Part shown: in pieces, positions 1-8,600 of the stretch
How positions within the stretch are numbered: the first letter of the stretch is position 1
How the letters are laid out: the number at the start of each line of letters is the position of its first letter
DNA from: Entoloma clypeatum
Taxonomy: Eukaryota > Basidiomycota > Agaricomycetes > Agaricales > Entolomataceae
Direction: 5' to 3'
Length of the DNA stretch: 64,000 bases
Assembly (NCBI GenBank): GCA_963565915.1
Contig: OY751496.1
Location: forward strand, 3,348,001 to 3,412,000
Translations under genes and position numbers: made by a program
The notes under the pieces: generated by a model
What the model saw: the letters and a program-made list of their open reading frames with translations, nothing else
The model's database searches: none
Told to the model about the DNA's origin: nothing

Positions 1-374
1 AAGTCCGATAAGGCAGAGCACCGGTCCTCCGCTCCTGTCGGATAATGTGATCTGCAAAGCATGCTGCGCGTCCACTCTTCATGAAAGATAAGGCCCAATA
101 AATTTTAGCGTGGTCATCTGCGAACTGTTCTGGAGCCAGCCCCATAAACAATTCACAGGAGTTTAGAAAGGTCCAGCCATTTGCGCGCGATCCATCGAAG
201 TCCAACAGATTGGCAGGTTTTGCTCGGAGCAGGTGGGATAGGTGGCGGAGCTGGGGCAGGAATTGCGTTGAAGGCGAGGAGGAGTTGGTCAAGTTGAGTT
301 GAGATATCAGCGAGAGTTTGATGTTGTTCCTGGAACTTGTGCTCGAGCTGTTCAAGGCGATTGGAGTTGTCCAT
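1..374 (-). pseudogene. Ty3/gypsy gag, 5' part, frameshifted and cut by window edge
   Basis: The reading frame starts at 374 (MDNSNRLEQLEHKF...), with a short coiled-coil-like N terminus and a Pro-rich linker. Around 218-221 (TTTT on the plus strand) the frame is lost. The other frame then reads a typical gypsy capsid segment, including LNSCELFMGLAPEQF and FMKSGRAACFADH, running off the left edge. I see a one-base indel in a homopolymer; that makes this copy non-functional unless it is a programmed shift, for which I see no other sign. The segment resembles the Retrotrans_gag capsid of basidiomycete Ty3/gypsy elements. It belongs with the LTR at 536-905. Confidence 0.75.
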
Positions 375-523
375 TACTATGCGCAGAGCAGAATCACCAG
401 TTATGGAGAGGTAATTAGAAGAACTGGAAGGGGTGTGAGATGTATCAGAGTCAGACGCGGACGAAGCTGCTCCGAAGCGCGGAATCGTGACAACGATGCA
501 ATCGGACCCAGTCCAATTAGAAG

Positions 524-533
524 AGAACTTTCT
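524..533 (-). promoter_or_regulatory. Self-priming primer-binding site (left-edge gypsy)
   Basis: The minus strand reads agaaagttct, two bases inside the LTR end. It is perfectly complementary over 10 nt to agaactttct in the LTR (plus coordinates 654-663), which is where the RNA should begin, about 32 bp after a TATA-like box. This is the geometry of Tf1-type self-primed reverse transcription. No tRNA-like TGG primer site is present. Confidence 0.55.
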
Positions 534-535
534 AC

Positions 536-905
536 TGTAAGGGCGACCTTACAATCCAAGACTCAAACTCAGATACTTGCAAGGGAGATCCAAAGTTTAG
601 ATTGAGCAGTCTGATAAGTAATACAACACACACCTTGCAAGGGAGATCCGAAGAGAAAGTTCTAAGGATTCCCCTGCAAGCTAGCGAGATAAATAGTAAA
701 ATGAGATATGAAATAAGAGATAAAACGAGATGTATGAGTGATGAGCGATGATCGGGAGTAGCGATGAAGGATGAATGGAAACAAGATGAATGATAGTACC
801 TACGATCCGACATGCGGAGTAGTGGATGGGGGCGGAGTCGTTGGATGCGGAGAGATGGATAAGATAGAGTATACTAGGACTGCAAGACGACACACCCACC
901 GTGAT
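536..905 (-). repeat. Truncated 5' LTR of the left-edge gypsy element
   Basis: On the minus strand this ends in ...cgcccttaca at 536, two bases before the primer-binding site. A TATA-like tatttat lies about 32 bp upstream of the inferred transcript start near 663. Two imperfect copies of ttgcaagggagatcc sit at about 579 and 634. The far end of the LTR is missing: Copia-1 begins at 906. The 375-523 stretch is the untranslated leader between the LTR and gag. Confidence 0.55.
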
Positions 906-1204
906 TGTTGAAACTTTTCCATCACGTAGATTAGATTATATCACGTGACCTTAGACATCTTCGATTACATACTTGTTTGGTTGGTACAAACAGTAGTACG
1001 GTATATAAGACCAGGAAACTGTCAATATCAACAAGTTGTCTCTTGACTCTTAACCAGCTCCATCGCTCTTACCAGCCTCAACCGCTCTCACCAGCCTCAC
1101 CCTTCCCAACCAAGTAAGTGACTAGAACGGTAGAGTAGATTACTTCCACTGTAGCTGTGTTGCTCAGTACATCTGTGGTTAGTGCCCCAGGTGGAACTTC
1201 AACA
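906..1204 (+). repeat. Copia-1 5' LTR
   Basis: Begins tgttgaaacttttcc and ends gtggaacttcaaca (imperfect terminal inverted repeat TGTTGAA...TTCAACA). It contains gtatataagacc as a TATA box. It pairs with 19565-19863 and is related to the Copia-2 LTRs. Confidence 0.9.
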
Positions 1205-1219
1205 GGTTATGGGCCCCGG
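1205..1219 (+). promoter_or_regulatory. Copia-1 primer-binding site
   Basis: ggttatgggccccgg follows the LTR directly. It matches the complement of the anticodon-arm region of initiator tRNA-Met (CAU anticodon) rather than its 3' CCA end, as known for the half-tRNA primer of Drosophila copia. Copia-2 has the same site at 55320-55334. No ORF that I trust lies in the leader 1220-1569. Confidence 0.6.
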
Positions 1220-1569
1220 ATAGCAGAGGGACTTGGGAATGCTGGCAACAGCGAGTACCTGCCCACTCTACCCTGGTTGGCAAAGAACCGATTGAAAGAT
1301 CTAGGTTCTGAGTCTTACTTCTTCACACATGAACCTGGGAACGTCATTACGACAAGTACCTGTCATGAAGCGTCCCTAAGGGGATTGACTTAGTACACGT
1401 CATGTGGAAACGTTGATCGTACCTCACACACTTCTGACAAAAAGGATTTTTCCCACAAACCGCTATTCCTAAAGGGAATATGTTATGAGGAATCATTTAT
1501 TTGTTTTCTCTAAATCAAATTCACAAAGAACATCACTGGTTGGGAGAACTCCTTTTAGACTCATTAAAA

Positions 1570-2573
1570 ATGTCTACCTCTCGCTCCGCCCTCGACTCCA
1601 TCGCCATCTTTGATGGCATCGACTACCAGAGTTGGGCCAAAAAAATGAAGTCGTACCTTCTCCATCAAGGAGTCTGGCGCCTCGTATCCGGCGACATTGA
1701 GCGCCCCGACATCACAGACTTTATGGTCACGGTCTCCACCCCTGCCTCCACTACTTCTACATCTGCAACCCAACCTCCAGTGGTCACCACTACCGTCAAC
1801 CAACCTGCCTTCCACAAAGAAAGGAAGATCTGGATGAGGGATGATGACATGGCTCTGGGTTCCATCCGTCTCAAAGTCTCCGAAGCAATCAGGAGGTACA
1901 TCAAGGACGCCGCAACCTCAAAAGAAGCCTGGACATCATTGAAGGACACATACTCGAAGATCTCCCCCGCCACTATATTTGGCGACTTCAAAGCCGCTGC
2001 CTCCTTCAAGCTATCGGGTCGCGACCCCGTACCAGAAATCGAGCGCCTTGGGTCACTCTTTGCTCACCTCAGCGACGCGAAGTTTGTCGTGCCTGATCTC
2101 ATGCAGGCTATGATCCTGGCAAGTGCCATCCCTGACGCTTGGTCGTCCCTCTCCACCGCCCTCTTCCAGGTCTACGACACCGACGACTTCACATGGCAGG
2201 CAGTTGCCAACAGCATCGTCTCAGAGTACAGGCGCAAGTATGCGATAGGGTCTACTCAGGCGTCCAACAAGCAGGCCCGGAAAATCTCCGGGACTAAGCG
2301 AAAGGGGCAAGACCCCAAATGGGAAAAGCAGACAGCGCCAAGTACCTCGTGTAACAACACTGACGAGCAGACTAACTCGACCAACCCAAGTACCGCTTCT
2401 GAAAAGAAGAAGGGAAAAGGACGCTGACGCAACCAGAAGAAGCACGCCAACAACACAGAAAACGACTCCGACCAAGCTGAGGAAATGGTCAAGTTTATCG
2501 CACCGGCCATTGAGCAACCCCCTCGTTATCCTGCTCCCTGTCCCCTTCCTCCTCGTCAACGTGCCCCTGCCTT
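1570..2573 (+). pseudogene. Copia-1 gag (N-terminal part of gag-pol), stop and insertion
   Basis: It starts with MSTSRSALDSIAIFDGIDYQ, colinear with the N terminus of the intact Copia-2 polyprotein (UBN2/DUF4219-type copia gag). The frame has a TGA at 2425-2427 where Copia-2 has Trp (TGG), giving GKGR-stop-RNQKK. It then stays open to 2573, where Gypsy-out is inserted. The protein resumes at 15733. The stop is a G-to-A transition. Confidence 0.85.
2569..2573. repeat. Target-site duplication of Gypsy-out (left copy, gcctt)
   Basis: gcctt immediately precedes the LTR at 2574 and is repeated at 15733-15737 immediately after the distal LTR. This proves that 2574-15732 entered Copia-1 as one unit. 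Confidence 0.9.
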
Positions 2574-2983
2574 TGTTATGCGTAACAAACCGTTCCAAGG
2601 TTCGGGCAGAGTATGCAGGAAGATGGAAAGGCGAAGAGCAATGTGATTGCTAAATCTAAGGAATGTAGCTATGGTACATGAGGCTTATATAGTACTGACT
2701 ATGAGCGGTAGCGAATGAGTCAGTAACTGCGGAAGGCAGTGCGCATGAGTAAGGCGACTGCGGAAGGCTATGCACTAATGAGTAAGCTGACTGCGGAATG
2801 AGTCAGACAGCTGCGGAATGAGTCAGACAGCTGCGGAATGAGTCAGACAGCTGCGGAAAGCGAGTCAGCGCGGGAGCGAAGTATACTAAAGGAAATAAAG
2901 TATAATATGATATGTGTAAGCGGGGGCCGATGAGTAAAAGTGAAAAAGTAAGCGTATACATCCGTAGTCGTTAGTCCGTAACA
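2574..2983 (-). repeat. Gypsy-out 3' LTR (410 bp) with tandem 20-bp units
   Basis: On the plus strand it runs from tgttatgcgtaac to ttagtccgtaaca. Compared with the partner LTR (370 bp) it has two extra copies of a 20-bp unit, ctgcggaatgagtcagacag, starting at 2791. The 40-bp length difference is fully explained by this expansion. A few substitutions separate the two LTRs. Confidence 0.9.
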
Positions 2984-3020
2984 TGTTCCCCTCCTCAAGG
3001 TCTGTGTCCTCACAGACTAC

Positions 3021-3389
3021 CTATTCCCATCCATCATTGCCATTTGGATCGGCCCAGGCAGGGTCAACTCGGTTACCCCAATCCTTTATCAGTTCATCGT
3101 TTACCGCCGTGGCAAACTCTAAACCTCGAACGGCGAGGCGAAGGCGTCGATTCTCGACAGCAAGGGTGTTGGTATAGTTTTTGAGGATGAGCTTCTCCTC
3201 AGCAGTGGGGGCGGTTGGTAAATCGGAGAGGGTATGAAGGCGGATATGCATCTGCCGGTGGAGGATGTCGGCGACGGAGGTTTCGAGCGCATGGATCTGG
3301 TCGCGCATGGAGAGCGCTTCGCCAATGAGGGTGGTGATGGTGGGGTTGATATCGGAAATATCGGTGGAGGCGGCGGTGATGTTGGACAT
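3021..3389 (-). CDS. Gypsy-out ORF3, small accessory protein (122 aa)
   Basis: Starts MSNITAASTDISD and ends PNGNDGWE. It lies between pol and the 3' LTR and is almost identical to 9402-9770 in Gypsy-in. The sequence is largely helical with heptad-like spacing (ALSMRDQIHALETSVADIL, then LAVENRRLRLAVRG) and has no signal peptide, membrane segment or cysteines. This is the position of env-like or other accessory genes, but I see no envelope features. Function unknown; it may be a coiled-coil protein that oligomerises or binds Gag. The ORF is intact although its element is broken. Confidence 0.7.
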   Translation of the reverse strand: MSNITAASTDISDINPTITTLIGEALSMRDQIHALETSVADILHRQMHIRLHTLSDLPTAPTAEEKLILKNYTNTLAVENRRLRLAVRGLEFATAVNDELIKDWGNRVDPAWADPNGNDGWE

Positions 3390-3507
3390 GGCAGAAATGA
3401 TGTTTGAAAGGTATAAGAAGAACGGCGTGTTGGGCGAGAAGAGTTGGAGCGGGGAACTCGATGTGACAGAAGTCGATGTGGAAAATGGTTCTCAAAGTTT
3501 GTTCTTT

Positions 3508-3632
3508 TTATCGTGGACGCGATGGATTTTGCCGATGGAAATCTCGGATTAAATTTTGAGCGTTCTGAACATTAGTCCGAGGTTCCCACGTGTTCTCTTC
3601 TGGGCCATACCCTTCCCATTGGACAAGGTACT
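3508..3632 (-). pseudogene. Gypsy-out pol, C-terminal chromodomain fragment
   Basis: It continues the pol frame interrupted at 10175: [16 protein letters not shown], then [15 protein letters not shown] and stop at 3508-3510. This is the second half of the chromodomain that directs chromovirus integration to chromatin. It is separated from the rest by the 6.5-kb Gypsy-in insertion. The gtact at 3628-3632 is one copy of the target duplication. Confidence 0.9.
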
Positions 3633-3999
3633 TGTTACGGACTAACGACTACGGACGTATACGCTTACTTTTCATTTTTACTCATCGGCCCCCGCTTACA
3701 CATATCGTATTATACGTTATTCCCTTTAGTATACTTCGCTCCCGCGCTGACTCGCTTTCCGCAGCCGTCTGACTCATTCCGCAGTCATCTTACTCAGACG
3801 CACTGCCTTCCGCAGTTATCTTACTCAGATACACTGCCTTACGCAGTACTGACTCATATGCTATCGCCTATAGTCAGTACCTATATAAACCCTTTGTACT
3901 ATAGCTAGATTCCTTAGATTTAGCAATCACATTGCTCTTCGCCTTTCCATCTTCCTGCATACTCTGCCCGAACCTTGGAACGGTTTGTTACGCATAACA
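3633..3999 (+). repeat. Gypsy-in 5' LTR
   Basis: Runs from tgttacggactaacgac to gttacgcataaca. TATA box tatataaa is at 3882-3889. The inferred RNA start is near 3916, 34 bp after the start of the TATA box, where agatttagcaa begins. Confidence 0.95.
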
Positions 4000-4001
4000 A
4001 G

Positions 4002-4012
4002 TTGCTAAATCT
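4002..4012 (+). promoter_or_regulatory. Gypsy-in self-priming primer-binding site
   Basis: ttgctaaatct lies two bases after the LTR. It is an exact 11-nt complement of agatttagcaa at 3916-3926, the expected 5' end of the transcript. Tf1 of fission yeast primes reverse transcription by folding its own first 11 nt onto the primer site; the same geometry is seen here. No tRNA-type site follows the LTR. Confidence 0.75.
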
Positions 4013-4203
4013 CGTTAGGTTCGCCCAGAGCGAAGAGAGCAACTACCAGACGAGTCAAGACGTCGCGCTTCTTTGAAGACTTCACCAGTAACCCATTCAG
4101 CACGCCAGAAGCCCGACAGGAGGAGCTAAGTCCTCGAGACAGTATCGATTTTACGCTTATCCAGCAGTACATCGAATCGGAGATCCGTCGCATCCTACAG
4201 CAG

Positions 4204-4755
4204 GTGCTTGACGAAGAACTAGACAACGACGAGCATCGCCCCCACGGCGAGATAGCAGAGAGCATCCATCTTGCTCGGCAACACCAGATCGCGCGTTACA
4301 ACGCCCGACAGAACGAACTCGAAAGCTTTCGCGTTCAAGAAGGACCTCAGACAGGTCGGATCACAGAGATCAGAGAGTTTATCGGTGTCCAGACAACCGT
4401 TATCAGAAGATTGATTAGGACGCTCACATCGAGACGTCCCAGAGCCGCATCACCACGTCTTACTCGAAGCAACAGACCGAGTACAACCGTTGGGCACGAA
4501 ACGAGAGACTTGACCCCTTCTCGCGACCAACAGACGCGCAGGAACAGAGATTCCTTAGAGATCTACAGAGGAAATACCCCGAACGTTTTGCCACCGATTC
4601 CGCCGACGAGTCCCCTGACGAATTTACTTTTGACTCCGCGCAGTCAGATACCGAACAGACGCCTAGAACAGGGACTGATTTTCAACCCCTACCTATATCC
4701 CGAACCCCATCTTCATCCCAACAATCCGACACCTCTCCTACTCCGCAGGTTCTAG
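4204..4755 (+). CDS. Gypsy-in ORF1 (gag-region upstream ORF)
   Basis: From the first ATG in frame (4204, MLDEELDNDEH) to TAG at 4753-4755. The frame is open further upstream to ACG at 4060-4062, which is ATG in Gypsy-out. The product is charged and helical at first, then Pro/Arg-rich; no known domain is seen. The stop is followed by ac and the gag ATG (TAGacATG), which suggests termination-reinitiation. Relative to Gypsy-out it lacks 33 bp near 4469 between short repeats (aagc/gagc). The real start is uncertain, and much of its 3' half overlaps an open second frame that enters gag. Confidence 0.55.
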   Translation: MLDEELDNDEHRPHGEIAESIHLARQHQIARYNARQNELESFRVQEGPQTGRITEIREFIGVQTTVIRRLIRTLTSRRPRAASPRLTRSNRPSTTVGHETRDLTPSRDQQTRRNRDSLEIYRGNTPNVLPPIPPTSPLTNLLLTPRSQIPNRRLEQGLIFNPYLYPEPHLHPNNPTPLLLRRF

Positions 4756-4757
4756 AC

Positions 4758-5627
4758 ATGGCAGAAGCACCGACAGTACAAACAATGGACACATCCAAGA
4801 TCATCAAGGATCCTGGGATGTTCAAAGACAGACACACCTTCGACGAGTGGTGGAAAGCCACCAAATTATACATCAGGTTCCAGAAGGGCCTGTCCGATGA
4901 TCAGAAGATTCTTGCGGTGTTATCCCGCATGATGGAAGGGTCCGGTAAACACTGGGCCAGCAACAAGTTAGACGCTCTTGCCACCGATGGCGAGAACATC
5001 ACCTGGTTAGGATTCTCAGACGACATCGCTACGCGATTCTCTATTGCCAACAAGTCGGCAGCGGCCAAGGCGAAACTCGAAGTCCTGAAACAGGAGAAAC
5101 GCACCATCGACGAATTCTTGGACGAATTCGAAGAGATCTTGAAGCTGTCAAATCTTGGCGAAGAAACCGGGAAATACATCCTGGAAAAGAATGTCAACCG
5201 CAGAATTTCTGAACAAGTGGCTAGCGATGGCAAGACGTACACTGATTACGCAAAGGAGATCCGAAACAAGGGACGACAGATGGAGGGACATGCATTAGTC
5301 ATCCGAGGGGGTGGCGACACACGCACCGGATCGGGTACCACTTATGGTGGTCAAGGCAAAGCCATGGAGATCGACAAAGCAGGAGTAGCCCGTTGCTACA
5401 ACTGTCAGCGCTTTGGTCACCTTGCCAAAGACTGCAAAACCCCAAAGAAGAAAGATGGTCGTAAGTGTTTCAACTGCGACCAAGAAGGACATATCGCGCG
5501 CAACTGCCGCAAGCCGAAGAAGAACTCTGGAAAGATTAGAAAGGTGTCTGATGGAGATACCGATGATGACGATGAAACCATCACCATAGAGACCGATGAG
5601 AAGGATTTTCCCGAAGGGTCCGATTAA
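4758..5627 (+). CDS. gag: Gypsy-in Gag (capsid + two zinc knuckles)
   Basis: 289 aa from MAEAPTVQTMDTSK. The N-terminal two thirds resembles the Retrotrans_gag capsid (FDEWWKATKLYIRFQKG...). Two CCHC knuckles follow: CYNCQRFGHLAKDC (about residues 212-225) and CFNCDQEGHIARNC (about 237-250), both C-X2-C-X4-H-X4-C, for RNA binding and packaging. The C terminus is acidic. I chose this ATG because it directly follows the ORF1 stop and is kept in both copies; the frame is open further upstream. Pol follows in the -1 frame. Confidence 0.88.
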   Translation: MAEAPTVQTMDTSKIIKDPGMFKDRHTFDEWWKATKLYIRFQKGLSDDQKILAVLSRMMEGSGKHWASNKLDALATDGENITWLGFSDDIATRFSIANKSAAAKAKLEVLKQEKRTIDEFLDEFEEILKLSNLGEETGKYILEKNVNRRISEQVASDGKTYTDYAKEIRNKGRQMEGHALVIRGGGDTRTGSGTTYGGQGKAMEIDKAGVARCYNCQRFGHLAKDCKTPKKKDGRKCFNCDQEGHIARNCRKPKKNSGKIRKVSDGDTDDDDETITIETDEKDFPEGSD

Positions 5628-5668
5628 ACGACGCTAAGTCGCGACCCTTATCCATTAAACGAACTCGC

Positions 5669-8600
5669 TTGCCTGGTGCAGTTACAGACAATATAACTTA
5701 TGTTATCCCTGCAAAGCGAGCCGTTGCGTCAACTAAGATTGTCAAGGGAGATAGACCTCCGAAACGACGAGAGATCAAGCTGCAAGCTCAGATCAAAACA
5801 CGACGAGGACCAAAGGCCATTCGACCCGAGGTCGATAGCGGATGTGAACGCACATGTATCCATCCCAGAATAGTACGTGAACAGAACCTTCCCACACGTG
5901 GAATAAAGCCCATATCAATCCTAAATGCGGATGGATCACCGAACCGACAACAGAAAGCAGAAAAACTTGCCGAAGTCAAGCTGGACTTGGGAACACACCA
6001 GGAAACCATGGAGGCAATGGTATTGGACATTGGGAGAACGGATATGCTTTTGGGACATGATTGGTTGGTGCACCACAACCCTACAATCAATTGGACGACC
6101 GGCGCCGTAACATTCAACCGATGCCCATCAACGTGTCAAACCAAACACTCGGATTTCAGGGTTAACCTTAATGGTCGCAAACATCGGGTTCGCATGGTGG
6201 AAATACGAGACAAGGACGCACCCAAGAAATCAGATCAGAAATGGAAGCCCGGAGACCCCATATTGGAAGCAGTTACTCCCACACCACCTCCCACAACCAA
6301 ACGACCCTCATATGTTGAACGTTTTGCCCATCTTTTTGAAAAAGAAAACTTTGACAAGATCCCAAAGGAAAGGGAATGGGACCACGGCATCGAACTTACA
6401 CCGGACGCACCAAAGGAGCTAGGGGGAAACACGTACCCTATGACCCAAAAGGAGCAAGAAGAGCTGGACGAATTCATCGACGAAGGCCTGACAACCGGAA
6501 AGATCCGACCGTCCAAATCACCTTATGCATCACCCTGCTTCTTCATTAACAAGAAGGACGGTTCCAAACGATTGGTACAGGACTATCGCACGGTTAACAA
6601 ATTCACGGTTAAGGACAAATTCCCACTCCCACGCATCAACGACCTCTTGGATGTATTGAAGGACGCAGTCTACTTCAACAAAATGGACATCATGTGGGGA
6701 TACAATAATGTGCGGATCAAAAAGGGTGACGAATGGAAAGCCGCCTTCTTGACCAGCCGAGGATTGTTTGAACCATTGGTCATGTTTTTCGGTCTCTGCA
6801 ATTCCCCGGGAACGTTCTCTCGGATGATGGCCAGCCTATTCAGGGATCAGATCCGTCGGCGCATCTGTGTGATTTACATGGATGACATAGTGGTTATTGG
6901 TAAAACCAAAGAAGAACTCGCCCGGAATACCGAAGAGATCTTGCAGATCCTGTCGGACAATGACTTGTTCCTAAAGGAGAAGAAGTGTCTTTGGGAAGTA
7001 ACGAAATGCCCCATATTGGGATATGTCGTGGGTGAAGGACGTGTCGAGATGGAAACTGAAAAGGTGGACACAATCCGGAACTGGCGAGTACCCACATCAA
7101 AAAAGGAAGTCCAGAGGTTCCTAGGATTTGCCAATTTTTATCGACGCTTCATTGAAGGATACTCAAACATCGCAAAGCCACTCACGACACTTACGGGAAA
7201 TACAGCATTCACATGGGGACCAGCGGCGCAAGAAGCATTTGAAGGTCTCATACGGGCAATCACGACAGCACCAGTCTTGGCATTGCCCAAACCGGACGGA
7301 CAGTTCAGGGTTGAGACTGATGCATCGGGTTATGCAATTGGAGCGGTACTCTCACAGAAACAAGACGACAAGTGGCATCCTATCGCGTTCTTGTCGCGGA
7401 CCATGTCCGCGGCCGAACAGAATTACGAGATATATGACAAGGAGCTCTTGGCGGTCATGGAAGCACTGAAGGACTGGCGACATTATCTACTTGAAGCCAA
7501 GGAACGTTTCGAGATCTTAACCGATCACAAAAACCTGGAGTATTTCCGGCGTCCTCAGGACCTAAACCAACGACAGAGGCGCTGGAAGATGAAGCTACAA
7601 GACTATGACTTCGAATTGCGACATGTACCTGGGAAGACAAACGCGAAAGCAGACATCCTGTCACGTTTACCCTGGTATGAAACGGAACTCGAGCCGCAGG
7701 ATAGCGACCAAATGCTCAAGGAGGGACTATTTTTGAAACGATTGGAATCAGAAGATGTGATACAAATGGAGATGTTCACGGAGGAACAATTCTTTGAAGG
7801 GGGTGAAACATCTGATTCCATCAAAATCGGAAACATCACAACCATCGAAAACCCATGGATCGCACGCATCAAGGCCTCGAATCGCATGGAGACAGAAGTA
7901 GCCCAGGGTCTGAAGAAGAATCCTCACTGGTACCAGCAGGAAAATGGCATCACCTACGCAGGAGAACGAGTCTATGTTCCACCAGATCCACAATTGCGCC
8001 AAGAACTGATGTTTGAAGCACACGACGCACCAGTGGCAGGACATCCAGGACAATATCGAACACACGAACTCCTCACTCGCACCTACTGGTGGCCCACCAT
8101 CCTACATGACGTAAAGAAGTATGTGAAAGGTTGTGACACCTGTCAACGTAACAAGATCAGCCGCCAAAGAAGACACGCCCCTCTACACCCTAACGCCGCG
8201 CCAAGTCAACCATGGGAAGACATAGGGATTGACGTCGTGGGACCGATACCAGAATCTGATGGGAAGAACGCAATTCTGGTCATCACGGACAGACATTCAA
8301 AGATGCTTCATCTCATCCCGACAACCGTGGAACTATCGGCTGAAGGATTAGCCAAGATCTATCGGGACCAGATATGGAAGCTTCACGGGATCCCCAAGAA
8401 GATCATCAGCGATAGGGGACCACAGTTCGCTGCGAAGTTCATGGAGATACTTTGCCGCATGTTGGGGATCAAGAGGAACCTGTCCACCGCGTACCACCCA
8501 CAGACTGATGGACAGGCCGAGCGATCGCATCAAGAAACAGAAGCGTTCTTACGAAACTTCGTCAACCATCTACAGGATGATTGGGCGGAATGGATCGCAA

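Noticed and set aside
7748..8065. 105-aa minus-strand frame inside Gypsy-in pol (also at 11267-11584 in Gypsy-out)
   Set aside because: Conserved only because pol is conserved. It is antisense to integrase codons and Trp/Cys-rich without domain features.
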